From NCBI GenBank assembly GCA_963556145.1, contig OY744462.1, positions 186,001 through 250,000 of the forward strand: 64,000 nucleotides of DNA. The letters run 5' to 3'. Positions 1 through 10,201 of the stretch are shown one piece after another. The translations under genes and the position numbers were made by a program. Position 1 is the first letter of the stretch. Every line of letters begins with the position of its first letter. This stretch comes from Hygrocybe punicea (Eukaryota; Basidiomycota; Agaricomycetes; Agaricales; Hygrophoraceae). The notes beneath the pieces were generated by a model. That model was not told the origin of the DNA. It worked only from the letters and a program-made list of their open reading frames with translations, and searched no databases.

Positions 1-255
1 GATTGTCTTGGTCCAATAAGGTGAGGTCGACGGATTCTCAGTAACCTCAGTTTCGTCTGAACATCTGTCGACCACAAACGGATGTGGGGCTTTCTTGAAC
101 GTGGTAAGGGGGAGATCGCTCGCCTTCACGACTGTCGAGCCTGTCAGTGTTTCTACTTTGAAGATGGTGGGGTTGTGCGAACCTTGGATGGTTATGTCTT
201 GCTGTTCAGGAAGCATAGAGCCCACTGGACGAATTCGATGTAACCCGTCCATCAT
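1..255 (-). CDS. Partial C2-like domain protein, runs off the left edge
   Basis: An open frame starts at two adjacent ATG codons (first at 253-255) and stays open for 85 codons to the window edge. After about 25 residues it reads as a C2-like beta-sandwich: a stretch with KASDLPLTTF, then APHPFVV, then a NP-x-x-SPYW motif, which is the usual 'PDPFV ... NPxWN' pattern of C2 domains. C2 domains bind phospholipid, often with calcium, and occur in NEDD4/Rsp5-type ligases and phosphatidylserine decarboxylases. The rest of the protein is outside the window, so the class cannot be chosen. Upstream exons may exist at about 320-600. The assignment rests on motif resemblance only. Confidence 0.4.
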   Translation of the reverse strand, partial: MMDGLHRIRPVGSMLPEQQDITIQGSHNPTIFKVETLTGSTVVKASDLPLTTFKKAPHPFVVDRCSDETEVTENPSTSPYWTKTI

Positions 256-861
256 GAGGCATTACTATAAGGACAGTTTAAGCGCTCACGCCATCTTTAT
301 CCGAACTGACGCCGACAGTTGGTCTTGACGAAATTCCGAAGGCCCGGTCATGGTACGGCTTCCCCTTGAACCGTAAGTATTGTGTGGGATGACAGAAGTG
401 AACGAGGTACAAATCCAACCAATCGTCACAACACATTCTAAGGCTCACACAGAGACAGCAACCACGAGAGTGCCGTGGCCGTACTTTTCGGCGAAGATGG
501 TGGGGGAAAGGTATGCTCGCAAGCAGTTTCAACAAAAGGGAGACACGTTGGCGCCGGTGAGTTGGTGACAATCATCTTCCAAGTGAATGATTTCTCCTAC
601 TCAAGCCAAAAAAAAAGTTATTCCGGGATCTGCTCAGCCGCTAAAATCTCATATTTAACATTCCTAACATGTTTACATAGAGAGGGCGGGGAAGTGGTGG
701 TGGGACAGGTATTCGGTGACGAGGTATGTACGCGCGGAAATAGTTGTGAATTATGTAGCATATGGTAAGAGGGTCGAGTAAGGGGGAACTCGTCGCGGTG
801 GTCGAAAGCGAAGCAGTGGTGGCAGATAAAAGACATGCGTTGTATTTTTTACGAACGTCGT
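256..861. other. No confident gene
   Basis: Minus-strand pieces bounded by plausible splice sites occur at about 330-360 and 450-600, and might be 5' exons of the C2-like gene. I cannot assemble them into one convincing frame. No RNA gene or repeat is seen. Confidence 0.3.
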
Positions 862-1720
862 TCACATTCTCAAGGCTCTGACCTCCGCCGAAACCGTCTT
901 CATACTTTCAGAGCGTTCATACTGCATAGGTATGGACTACAGAGCAACACATTCAGCAGGCAAAAAAACCCAGCTGGAGTTGATCTGTGTGACTCACCTG
1001 TTGCAACTCCTTCGGCAAGGCGGAAATCTTCGGGAAGATTTGTTCGTACTCTGGAGCACGCGATGGAACTGTAAACGATTTTAAACGTGTCAGAAAAACA
1101 AACTGCTCAGTCGAGTAAACCAGACTGGCCGTCTACCGACATCGTCATTTGCAAAAGCTATTGCCCCCTTGGCATCGAGTTCTTCTTGAGAGCGAAGATG
1201 GTCGCAAAACCAGGATTCAATCTGTCTTGGTTTGTCCCGCCGCTTGTCCGCAATATCGCTGTCAGACCTCAGCCGCTGGTCAGAAAGGCACCAGACGCCT
1301 CGGTCCAGAGCCTCATCAAAGTCTTCCATATCTACGAGGACCATTGAGATGTAAGGTTGGCAAACACATCACCAGGAGAGTTTGCGATGAAAGCCTTATA
1401 TGATACCTTCTTCGTTCTCCTCAAGGTCTTCAAAGTTGCGGCCTTCACACGCAGGTTTGGTTGCGCAATGGCAAAGGTGTCGTCTATGAACTGGGTGACA
1501 GGAGTGAGAAGCTGTATAGGTGACCAGACGTAGACATAATGGACCTTGTTCAAGTGAAAAGACAATGCCGGTAAGTCGCCATCCGTGATTCAAGCTGAGC
1601 AAATGCAGTCCGGGTATAATTCGTTTCAATCTGCCGCCAATCCGGAAAGCTATAGACAGAAACACGAGAAAAATCGTCGCGGGAATCCGGGTCAAAGTTC
1701 CAGTGCTTCCACTGGCAAAT
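862..1720 (-). pseudogene. MIS14/NSL1-like kinetochore protein, frameshifted
   Basis: Minus-strand exons read in order: a stretch with VYSFPDWRQIE; QFIDDTFAIAQPNLRV; NFEDLEENEE; then EDFDEALDRGVW..LSDQRL and DIADKRRDKPRQIE; then PSRAPEYEQIFPKIS and a final exon ending at a TGA at 862-864. This order and the 'FDEAL..RVW.L....IA..RR..P..IE' core match the Mis14 family, the NSL1 subunit of the MIND/Mis12 complex that links centromeric chromatin to the outer kinetochore. Between AQPNLRV and NFEDLEE the frame changes, consistent with loss of one base near 1455. No start codon is visible before the first conserved block, which lies directly beyond the YJU2 fragment. I infer a decayed copy; an assembly error could mimic the frameshift. 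Confidence 0.6.
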
Positions 1721-1769
1721 TATCTAATGAGTGAATTTACGCAAGCTGGCCACGAGATCGACCGAGTGA

Positions 1770-2432
1770 CCGACCCTTTTGTTACGTGCATTACGCGCTC
1801 GAACGTCTTGCATTGCGTCCAAGATATCCATTTCCTGTTTAGAGTCCATGGTGCGATTCTCGAGAGCCTTCATGGGGTTATTTTCTTCTTCATTGAGCTT
1901 GGCAAGACGATCTTCCTCTTTGACCGCTCTTTCCTCCCTCCATGGCTCAAAATTTCTGGATGCACCGTGCTCGGCAGTGTAGTGTTTGGGATCTGTTTTG
2001 AAAGTAATTTTGGCGGAACACAACGTGCTGAGGGGTACCAAATAGTCAGAATCATCGTTGCTTGTCTGAAAGTTTTTCATAACACAACGCATGCCATTTA
2101 ATGTAAAAGTGAAAATCTTGACGCCTTAATAATCTTCGCCGTTGACCGTCTCTTTCCTCGCATTGAACTTCTTTCCTTTGTAGATGTATTCGCCGCATGT
2201 ATTACACCGCCTAAAGAGATAAAACGGTACCGAAATATGAAAAAAAAAAAAGTTAGGCTGAGAACGGACGACTCATGAGTCGTACTACCTACTGTGCATT
2301 TTTGGGTTGCTTTCGCCAAGGAATAAGATCGGGGTCAAAGTAAGGCGGAAAGTATTTGTTTAGAACTAGAACATGAATCAATTTCTGCAGTCAAAATGCT
2401 TTCAAAAAAATCAAACCTTTCCTCTCAGACAT
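1770..2432 (-). pseudogene. YJU2: YJU2/CWC16-family splicing factor fragment
   Basis: The family N-terminus is clear. ATG at 2430-2432 opens MSERK. Removing an intron ending in CTAG joins this to VLNKYFPPYFDPDLIPWRK. A later exon has [19 protein letters not shown] (zinc-binding CxxC), and 1780-2000 has ITFKTDPKHY..EHGASRNFEPWRE and DPMK-like ALENRT...EMDILDAM. YJU2/CCDC94 proteins are spliceosomal step-one factors. Three faults are visible. The residues normally linking exon 2 to the CxxC exon are missing. A TAA replaces the Leu after GEDY at about 2121. Homology stops after NARNKRV, where the family usually continues for 100 or more residues, and the MIS14-like gene starts about 60 bases later. 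I call it a broken copy. Confidence 0.7.
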
Positions 2433-2449
2433 GAGGAAACACGCTAACA

Positions 2450-3525
2450 GAAGGTGGACGAACGGGCTTCTGATGCTTCCACTCTGGGCCCAAGTCCTCT
2501 TCCATTCGCATCCGCTTCTCGATGATTGGGGCAGTATATTTCAAAACACGACGGGTTGTGGTGGTCATGGGAGAGGAGAAATATCTGACAATTCTGTTTG
2601 GAACAATTTTTTTGTTAGTTATTGTGTCGATGTTGAAGGATGGGCCCGCTCACGGTCGAAGGAAAGCAGGAGCATACTGGCAAATAAGACCAGAAACCAC
2701 TGCACTAATGATGAATTCCTTTGCAAGAGCAAGATAATGAGGGTTGCGACCTAGAATCATAGCAGAGGCGGGTGTTTCAATTTGCGAATAAGACAAAGAC
2801 TCGAGGAACCTACAAACGGGAAGGCCCAAGAAGTAGCGATTGTTGAGACGCATCAAGAGCTTAAATACAGTCTCTTGGGTGAAAACCGCGGTCCACTCTG
2901 TTTCCAAACGCTTGTCAACGAAATTCCTCATGTCAAATTATTAATAAGACGCTCAAACTTGCCGTTGGGACCGTTTGAGGGACAGATCTCGTCAAAGACG
3001 TCAAGTTCGTCGAGAAGCTCAGGAAACTTGGACTCGACGGATCGGGTGAGTCCGTGGTGGATCGCTTGGACATGAAAGTCGGCAAACTTGTGGTCTTTTG
3101 GATCCATGCCCTTGACCAATTCACTGGTGAATGCCTGTCGGAGAAATAGTTAGTCCGTGCAAGCCCTTGGTTGATGAGCTATGCGACGTTACCTCGGCAA
3201 ATCCAAAGAAAAATGACAACTCGGTCTCTGGGGCACGACGAATATCGTCGAGAAGGTCTGGCGAGGCGACGACAACGTTCCATGTGTTTGGCAGGGATAT
3301 CTTGAACAATCTGCCCTTGTACTTGTTGTAGGCTTGCCTTACGATCTTGTCATTTTTTGAGAAGTGAGAGATGGCATCCCAGCCGCGGCACGAGCCCAAG
3401 AAGTCAGAATGGCCGATAGTGGGGATATCAGCTAGCTTGCGTGAACCGGTTAGGAGTTCGACAGCGATATAGACGATCAGGAGGAGGAGGACGAGAGGAA
3501 TGGCTGTGTCCAAGAGGTCTGCCAT
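2450..3525 (-). pseudogene. Cytochrome P450, N-terminal half only
   Basis: The start ATG at 3523-3525 gives MADLLDTAIP followed by a hydrophobic membrane anchor, then IPTIGHSDFLGS and YNKYKGRLFKISLP. Exons joined by canonical introns continue with HVQAIHHGLTRS..FPELLDEL, EWTAVFTQETVF, NNRYFLGLPVCR, NPHYLALAKEF and APIIEKRMRMEEDLG..W. These are the meander typical of fungal microsomal P450s (CYP512/CYP5144-like architecture). After WKHQKP the family pattern ends. The I-helix, ExxR and the heme-binding FxxGxxxCxG are absent, and the YJU2 ATG follows within about 40 bases. Without the heme Cys it cannot act as a monooxygenase. About 255 residues of a usual 500 or so are present. Breakage by rearrangement is inferred. 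Confidence 0.8.
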
Positions 3526-3696
3526 GTACACGATGGGGCGGAGAGACTTGGTGTGCTCTCAGACTTGGGACTGAGGATTCCATCATAACTCCAATAATAA
3601 AGTGGTCTCTCCGATTTCGATTGTTTCTGCTGCATGGGGATATCGTCTCTTTGATGACGGTATTGCAGGAAAGCAAGATTCCGGTTCGATCGTGGT

Positions 3697-4115
3697 ATGC
3701 GCGTTTCTAACGTTATTTATTTATTTATTTATCCGTGTATGTTTACTGTGCACTCTGTTGCTCTCGTCCTGGTTCGTGCTGACGATGTGACTGTCTACAT
3801 GAATGACACAAGAGTGGTGACATTTCCACTGAACCTGTTAGTCCAAACGCCCATTAATATATCTATTGCGCATCACGATGAGTTCACTCCTGTTTTCAGC
3901 TGGGGTAACCCGGATGTATAAAAGGTCTGGTGGCCACCAGTTTACTGCCGTTTACCGATGACATAAGCATGTTCTCACGCTTGCGCAAATGGGCCGGTTA
4001 CCTTGAGACTTCAACTCTGTATATTGAGGATTTCACTGTAAATGCAAATGCAATCACCTGGGAGTGGGACACAAACAAGAATTGCTTTGGGTGGGCAAAG
4101 CTTTCTGTGGCTTAA
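3697..4115 (+). other. Possible degenerate secreted-protein fragment
   Basis: Two consecutive plus-strand blocks look protein-like: DDVTVYMNDTRVV to FSWGNPDV (to 3921) and TSTLYIEDFTVNANAITWEWD to WAKLSVA (to 4115). They have the alternating hydrophobic, Asn/Thr-rich look of extracellular beta proteins. A hydrophobic segment precedes the first block. I do not recognise a family. The LTR element inserts 30 bases downstream. 3526-3696 shows only an AT-rich TTTATTTATT run. Confidence 0.25.
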
Positions 4116-4806
4116 AAATGGAAGGAACGGCTTCTCCTAAGGAACTGTTACGGATCGCTTCTGCAGCGGGCTCCGGCAACAATCAACTTAACAGGGGATC
4201 GGCTTCCAGAGGGGAGAACAGCAGCTTTCATTGTTGCTTACAGCTAAGACAACACTGCTAAGAGGGGGGGTCAAGGTCTAATGTCATTGCGAGCCGTGGG
4301 GGTTACCCAAAACAAGATGAGTCTGCCCCAAGAACCAGACTAAACGTAAAGAAAGGAAAAGAAGAAAAAGTCCGAACCAACAACAAGAACAGTATATATA
4401 GTGACTGGTCTTGAGGGGAGGTAAATAGAAATACAACCATGAAGCTACAACATGTCCAACTCTACCATGTGTTCACCATGAGGCGTACATGAGGCGTCCT
4501 CATGTCGATGTTCTCGCGATCCAACTGGAGGCCCGGGTGTCATTGAGGAATAGAGGGGGTCCGGATGACTCGGATGATTTGTCATCGGATCATGTGATGT
4601 GCAGAATTGCCTATTCGGGGTCTACACTTGCTGTAACAGGCAAGTGTGCAGTCTGGCAAGTGCGTTGCACGGTCGGGTCGAAGATGGGTATCGTCCAATG
4701 TGGGATTGGTGATGAGAATGTCTTGAGGTGGTGTGGATGTAGTGGCAAGGTTTGCATGAAAGAAAACAAAGGAATGTGTGGAAGGAAAACCAACTAGGAC
4801 GGTGGG

Positions 4807-5115
4807 CTAGTCGAGGTCAGACATGTGAACAGCATAAGCTGTACCGGATGATGATGTCTGTGTCGATGACGTATCGAGGAGTGATGTCTTGTCCTGTTTG
4901 TGGAACAAGAAGGTCCACGTGATGTCGGTATTCGTCCAAGAAAGGGTATCATTGTAAACGAGTGTGGGAGGTATCAAGATGAAAGACGGAAAAGGATAAA
5001 TGAATGTGGGTCCAGGTTTTGAGTCATGGCATGAGTGACAAGCTGTGGGAACAAGTCGTCGGGTACTGCATTGAAGCGGTGTCGTGCGAACAATATACGA
5101 TAGGGGTTGGTTCAC
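4807..5115 (-). CDS. LTR-borne 102-residue ORF (copy A)
   Basis: An ORF from MNQPLSYIV to ..SGTAYAVHMSDLD, rich in Ser/Thr/Pro with one short hydrophobic stretch. Counterparts of exactly 102 codons with the same first and last residues occur in the other three LTRs (9517-9825, 15134-15442, 43535-43843). I recognise no family. Conserved length could mean coding, or simply recent common descent of the LTRs; substitutions look scattered. It would lie in U3, upstream of the LTR's own TATA box. Confidence 0.35.
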   Translation of the reverse strand: MNQPLSYIVRTTPLQCSTRRLVPTACHSCHDSKPGPTFIYPFPSFILIPPTLVYNDTLSWTNTDITWTFLFHKQDKTSLLDTSSTQTSSSGTAYAVHMSDLD

Positions 5116-5320
5116 TGTTTGGGAAGTCGTATGGTCTGTAGTCGAAGTCCAAAAGAGTATGCTCCGGCGATGGTCGGATTAGAGAGAACAGTGAAATGTC
5201 TCGTGATTGGGGATTGTTCAGAGTTCGCATGCAGGTGAGGAATGTCGTCGGATCGTCAGGGAGGATAATGGTGGGCACAGGGTACGAATATGGAAACCAA
5301 ATATCCGGGAATGGCAATTG

Positions 5321-5491
5321 TCAATTATGTGTCGATATATTGTCGAGGTGGAAGTCAGAAGTATCAATGGTGGAAGGGTTTCGGTGCCGATGCCAAAGAT
5401 AGATCATAACAAGGTAGAAACCGATCAGGAAGATGATGGCAATGCTGCCAATAACAATTACGGTAATGAGCTGTGTCGGGAGTACAGCCAT
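5321..5491 (-). CDS. LTR-borne single-pass membrane microprotein, 56 aa (copy A)
   Basis: ATG at 5489-5491 opens MAVLPTQLITVIVIGSIAII, continuing through a hydrophobic segment of about 25 residues that ends in the basic WHRHRNP, then an acidic tail to a TGA. The same 56-codon frame is present in all four LTRs. Differences in the membrane segment are conservative (Val/Ile, Val/Leu, Val/Phe). The topology looks like a short N-terminal outside segment, one helix and a basic cytoplasmic flank. I know of no family. In this copy the frame is open further upstream (to 5545), but only the MAVL/MAIL start is shared by all copies. Confidence 0.4.
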   Translation of the reverse strand: MAVLPTQLITVIVIGSIAIIFLIGFYLVMIYLWHRHRNPSTIDTSDFHLDNISTHN

Positions 5492-5812
5492 TGTGATCGG
5501 TTTATCGTGGGATAGCGTAAACAAGATATCGAAGGGAAAAGACAATGTCGGTGACGTCCATCGGCAAGGAGACTATTCGGGTACAACAAGGTCACGTGGG
5601 AGATGTCCATGGTCGGTCTGGATTGTTCTAGAAGAAGGGACAAAAAGAGAACAAGAATAAGAAAGTACAAGGATGTCCAAATGAAGAAACAATGACGTTG
5701 AAAGGAAGACAAAGGACAAAATGAAATGAAAAAGGAAGGTGTGCAGTGCAGAATCGTCGTGGTGGGTATCGGAATGGGCATCGGGGTTGGAAGCGGAGTT
5801 GGAAACGTAACA

Positions 5813-7060
5813 ATACCCCCGGAACAAGGGGAATCGTCCCGATTAACCGGAAGAATAAAGAACAAGGAAAAAAATTACAAGGAAAGAACAGACAGTTTAA
5901 CGACGCTATCAAGGTCGACAAGAAAACAAAAACATGAAGAAGGAAAAAATGTCAGTCCAAAGGTCATCAAATCATGAATCATGAAGACGTTACTGAGTTA
6001 CAAGGGTTACAAAAGAAATTATATTCGGGTTCGTCCAATCATTTTTTGTCATTGTCGATAATCAGGGGTCGTTGTTTCATTTCATTGTCATTAAGTCGTC
6101 AAGGGTGTCGGGTTTGAAAGGATGTAAAGGTTGTCGGGTTCAAGGTGTTCAGTGAGGGTTGTCGGTTTGAAGAGAATTAGGTGGTCGGCATTTTTGGGAT
6201 GAGGGAGTTCTGGATGTCAGGGAGTTCTGGGGTGTCAGAAGTTTATAGTCATTATGGACATTCAAATGAACATAGATTTGTATCGTTTCAGATATCGGTG
6301 TTGTTGACTGATCGTGGATTTCCTACACTCGAATGGTGTGCGAGATTTCTTCATATTCCATGAATGCAACAGGGTCTGGTGTCGGTCAGAAGATGTTTGG
6401 GAATTCGGGATAAGGAAGGTGAAAGAGTTGCCAGTTCCAAGTTATACATTGGCAAAGGATATCGGATGGGGATTCATTCTTCATCGTTTCTTTTTCTGGT
6501 ACATTTACTGCATTACTGGTCAGCAGCACATCGGGTTCCTTTCCACATGGGATTGGAGGTCATTGGTTTGATAACCAGTATCCTTCTGGTTCGGTTTTGG
6601 TGTCCATAGACATCAAGGTTTGTTCTACGGCTTATAGCGATCATGCATGCGTCTGGGGATCGTAGATTTTATATTATTTCGGATATTCATCTCTTACTTA
6701 TATAGCTGGTGAGAGAACCTGCTGTTTCATCTCTTATTTGTATAGCCGGTGAGAGAACCTGCTACATGTTTCTCTATGGTCATGTTCCATCTGTCCATTC
6801 CATTTCTGTTTCTTCTCTTCTGTTTCTGGGTATTCTGTTTCTTCTTCTGGGTGTTTTTGTTGGTGTAAATAATGTCGGGGTTGTTTACATACAGGGGAAA
6901 GTCCATTCTATGCATCATACATGACGGGGGTGTATCCTTTCACAAACAACATCAATCTCCAATCCAATCCATGGATGTCATTCTCCTTCCCCTTCACCAT
7001 ACGCTCATGCATTGCACGAAATAAAGCATGACGATGATAATCAGGTTCTTTGGTCCCATG
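5813..7060. other. Interior of LTR element, non-coding stretch
   Basis: There is no convincing ORF. It contains a degenerate GTCGGGTT-rich segment at about 6050-6240 and a short direct repeat of 'CTTATTTGTATAGC.GGTGAGAGAACCTG' type at 6695-6765. No protein domain is recognisable. Confidence 0.4.
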
Positions 7061-7405
7061 TCAATTTCTCGTGCGATTGTTCTGCATGTTATGGCCGTCA
7101 GAACGGTGTGCACGGTCGAGTTTCTTTCTCTGGGATTGGGGAAGAAGTGGAGAGCGGCGACGTGACTGGGTTTGGAGCGAGACAAGAGGTGGAGAATACA
7201 ACCATGCTCGGTATTCATCATCCATCTCTATATGCTGTTGGTGGGTTACTTTTCGAGGGGGTGTCGGAAGATCAGTGAGACTGTCCATGTACGCATCAAA
7301 GTCATCAATGGGGGGAGTCAGATGTTCTTCACCGCAAATATTCACTGCACCAAAATATAGCTCATTGTCCAGATCATCGAAGATAAAGGGTATGTCGAGA
7401 CTCAT
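7061..7405 (-). CDS. Element ORF 2, 114 aa, unknown
   Basis: The start ATG overlaps the stop of the preceding ORF as ATGA (7402-7405). The product opens MSLDIPFIFDDLDNELYF, is acidic in its first half and basic in its last 40 residues. I do not recognise it. The four-base overlap and common strand suggest coupled reading from one element transcript, but this may be chance. Confidence 0.35.
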   Translation of the reverse strand: MSLDIPFIFDDLDNELYFGAVNICGEEHLTPPIDDFDAYMDSLTDLPTPPRKVTHQQHIEMDDEYRAWLYSPPLVSLQTQSRRRSPLLPQSQRKKLDRAHRSDGHNMQNNRTRN

Positions 7406-8067
7406 TGTCGATGTCGACGGTGGGGACGGTGTCGAGGATGCTGGACGATACGTGTGTCACGATGATTCTGGGGTACGGGTGCAAGACGAGGAGTGGGGAT
7501 GCGAACAACAAGTCGATGGAATGGTACGTCAAAATCGAGGAGAACTTGTAATTCGTGGATGAGGGTCTGAATGCGACGATTTCTTTGTGCGGTAGGCCGT
7601 AGACGGTTGCGAAGTCGATGTAGTTCCCGTAAGATAGGACCGAGGAAAATATCGTGGATGGTGACCAGGTGGGGGATACGAGGATCGTTCCAACTGATAT
7701 AGTCAACCCAGTCGTCAGGACGGTTGAGCAAACACCAAACGTAGGGGTCACTCCAGGACCGGCGGTCAGGCCATGGGTATGGGTGGTCTGGGGGGCAGAG
7801 GTTGGCCAGGGTGACGACAAGTGGGTGGTTTAAAGAAGTTTTCCGTCTTCGGTAATTACCATGCCTCTTTGTCAGCATCGTGTCGGAGTTTCCAGTGATC
7901 GGTCCATGTACCAGGGTTTTGGTTGCCTCGTGGATTCGTATGTATGATCGGGGATCAAAGTTCCAGAAAAAGAGGGTGTGTAGCGGGATATCACCTGATA
8001 TGCCGATCCGCGCTATCCAAATTGGTAAGGAGTGGTATTTCATATGTGTTCCGTTCATGACAATCAT
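7402..8067 (-). CDS. Element ORF 1, 221 aa, unknown
   Basis: This is the longest frame in the element interior. It is rich in Trp, Pro and Arg, with segments such as FWNFDPRSYIRIHEA and LNRPDDWVDYISWNDPRIP, then an amphipathic region and an Arg/His-rich tail. No reverse transcriptase YxDD, integrase DDE or protease DTG motif is present. Position and strand would fit a gag-like or element-specific nucleic-acid-binding protein, which is inference only. A competing 148-codon frame overlaps it at 7374-7820, so coding status is uncertain. Confidence 0.4.
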   Translation of the reverse strand: MIVMNGTHMKYHSLPIWIARIGISGDIPLHTLFFWNFDPRSYIRIHEATKTLVHGPITGNSDTMLTKRHGNYRRRKTSLNHPLVVTLANLCPPDHPYPWPDRRSWSDPYVWCLLNRPDDWVDYISWNDPRIPHLVTIHDIFLGPILRELHRLRNRLRPTAQRNRRIQTLIHELQVLLDFDVPFHRLVVRIPTPRLAPVPQNHRDTRIVQHPRHRPHRRHRQ

Positions 8068-8855
8068 TGTAGTCTTGGTGGTTCATTTGTCCATGTCAAA
8101 CAAAGAGGGTCCCCTTTCATCTGTTCCAACAGACTACTAAGATCAACCACTTCTCTTTGTCACATGTACAGGTCATTTCAGGAATCAGGGTTTCGTATGC
8201 GTACTGGCTTTCTCTGGGCTTTCTGCATTTGGTGAGGAGATGGGGGGGGAGGAGGTTGAAGGAAGGGTAGGAAGTCGGTTTGAAGGGTTCAGTGATTTTC
8301 GGTTCGTCCAGGGAGAGGGAGTCATAATATGTCTGGTACAACCAAAACATATTTCAGTCATGAAGATGGGATACCTATGGCGATTGGTTTGTCTAGCAGT
8401 GTCCTTCTGCATCTGGGGCAATGACAAGTCTTGTCCATTGCATCATTTCATGTCGTAATCATCATATTGAAGTAGTGGAATGACAGTGGTGACGTTAGTC
8501 AGGGGTTTATTGCGATTTGGGTTCCAGGATTGGGTTTGAGCAATTATTATGGATAAACCATGAATAATTCGCAGGGCGGCAGTCTTGAGGTTGACCATTC
8601 GGAGTATTCAACAATCATTCGGGGTCCGGGTGGCTAGTGTACATCAACAGATTTCAGGTCTGCGTCAGTAACAGGCTAGCATCGTTCGTTCGTCCATTCG
8701 TGTGGGGTCAAGGTTGAGGAAGGAATAAAGTCGAGAGGAGGAGAGGAGGAAGAGGGTGTAGGAGAGGACGAGGGGGAGATTCGGGAGAGAGGAGGGGGTT
8801 CGTTCGTTCATGTCAAAAGTTGAATGTCGGGGGAGTTGGGAAACGTTTAGTCTTT
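8068..8855. other. Interior of LTR element, non-coding stretch
   Basis: No supported gene. A purine-rich run (GGGGGAGTTGGGAAA, about 8829-8843) lies 12 bases before the LTR at 8856 and could be a polypurine tract if the element reads plus. Confidence 0.35.
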
Positions 8856-9516
8856 TGTTATGGATCGCTTCTGCAGCGGGCTCCGGCAACAATCAACTTA
8901 ACAGGGGATCGGCTTCCAGAGGGGAGAACAGCAGCTTTCATTGTTGCTTACAGCTAAGACAACACTGCTAAGAGGGGGGGTCAAGGTCTAATGTCATTGC
9001 GAGCCGTGGGGGTTACCCAAAACAAGATGAGTCTGCCCCAAGAACCAGACTAAACGTAAAGAAAGGAAAAGAAGAAAAAGTCCGAACCAACAACAAGAAC
9101 AGTATATATAGTGACTGGTCTTGAGGGGAGGTAAATAGAAATACAACCATGAAGCTACAACATGTCCAACTCTACCATGTGTTCACCATGAGGCGTACAT
9201 GAGGCGTCCTCATGTCGATGTTCTCGCGATCCAACTGGAGGCCCGGGTGTCATTGAGGAATAGAGGGGGTCCGGATGACTCGGATGATTTGTCATCGGAT
9301 CATGTGATGTGCAGAATTGCCTATTCGGGGTCTACACTTGCTGTAACAGGCAAGTGTGCAGTCTGGCAAGTGCGTTGCACGGTCGGGTCGAAGATGGGTA
9401 TCGTCCAATGTGGGATTGGTGATGAGAATGTCTTGAGGTGGTGTGGATGTAGTGGCAAGGTTTGCATGAAAGAAAACAAAGGAATGTGTGGAAGGAAAAC
9501 CAACTAGGACGGTGGG

Positions 9517-9825
9517 CTAGTCGAGGTCAGACATGTGAACAGCATAAGCTGTACCGGATGATGATGTCTGTGTCGATGACGTATCGAGGAGTGATGTCTT
9601 GTCCTGTTTGTGGAACAAGAAGGTCCACGTGATGTCGGTATTCGTCCAAGAAAGGGTATCATTGTAAACGAGTGTGGGAGGTATCAAGATGAAAGACGGA
9701 AAAGGATAAATGAATGTGGGTCCAGGTTTTGAGTCATGGCATGAGTGACAAGCTGTGGGAACAAGTCGTCGGGTACTGCATTGAAGCGGTGTCGTGCGAA
9801 CAATATACGATAGGGGTTGGTTCAC
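9517..9825 (-). CDS. LTR-borne 102-residue ORF (copy B)
   Basis: Same protein as the ORF at 4807-5115, because the two LTRs are nearly identical. It provides no independent evidence of selection. Confidence 0.35.
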   Translation of the reverse strand: MNQPLSYIVRTTPLQCSTRRLVPTACHSCHDSKPGPTFIYPFPSFILIPPTLVYNDTLSWTNTDITWTFLFHKQDKTSLLDTSSTQTSSSGTAYAVHMSDLD

Positions 9826-10030
9826 TGTTTGGGAAGTCGTATGGTCTGTAGTCGAAGTCCAAAAGAGTATGCTCCGGCGATGGTCGGATTAGAGAGAACA
9901 GTGAAATGTCTCGTGATTGGGGATTGTTCAGAGTTCGCATGCAGGTGAGGAATGTCGTCGGATCGTCAGGGAGGATAATGGTGGGCACAGGGTACGAATA
10001 TGGAAACCAAATATCCGGGAATGGCAATTG

Positions 10031-10201
10031 TCAATTATGTGTCGATATATTGTCGAGGTGGAAGTCAGAAGTATCAATGGTGGAAGGGTTTCGGTGCCGA
10101 TGCCAAAGATAGATCATAACAAGGTAGAAACCGATCAGGAAGATGATGGCAATGCTGCCAATAACAATTACGGTAATGAGCTGTGTCGGGAGTACAGCCA
10201 T
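10031..10201 (-). CDS. LTR-borne membrane microprotein, 56 aa (copy B)
   Basis: Identical to the copy at 5321-5491: MAVLPTQLIT start, one hydrophobic helix and the basic WHRHRNP flank. Confidence 0.4.
   Translation of the reverse strand: MAVLPTQLITVIVIGSIAIIFLIGFYLVMIYLWHRHRNPSTIDTSDFHLDNISTHN

Larger units (their letters stand above)
4146..5812 (-). repeat. LTR copy A (3' LTR if the element reads minus)
   Basis: 1667 bp, TG...CA ends. Its partner is at 8856-10522, exactly 4710 bases away without indels. Related solo LTRs lie at 14452-16103 and 42857-44502 in the opposite orientation. A TATATATA box lies at 4393-4400. Confidence 0.92.
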
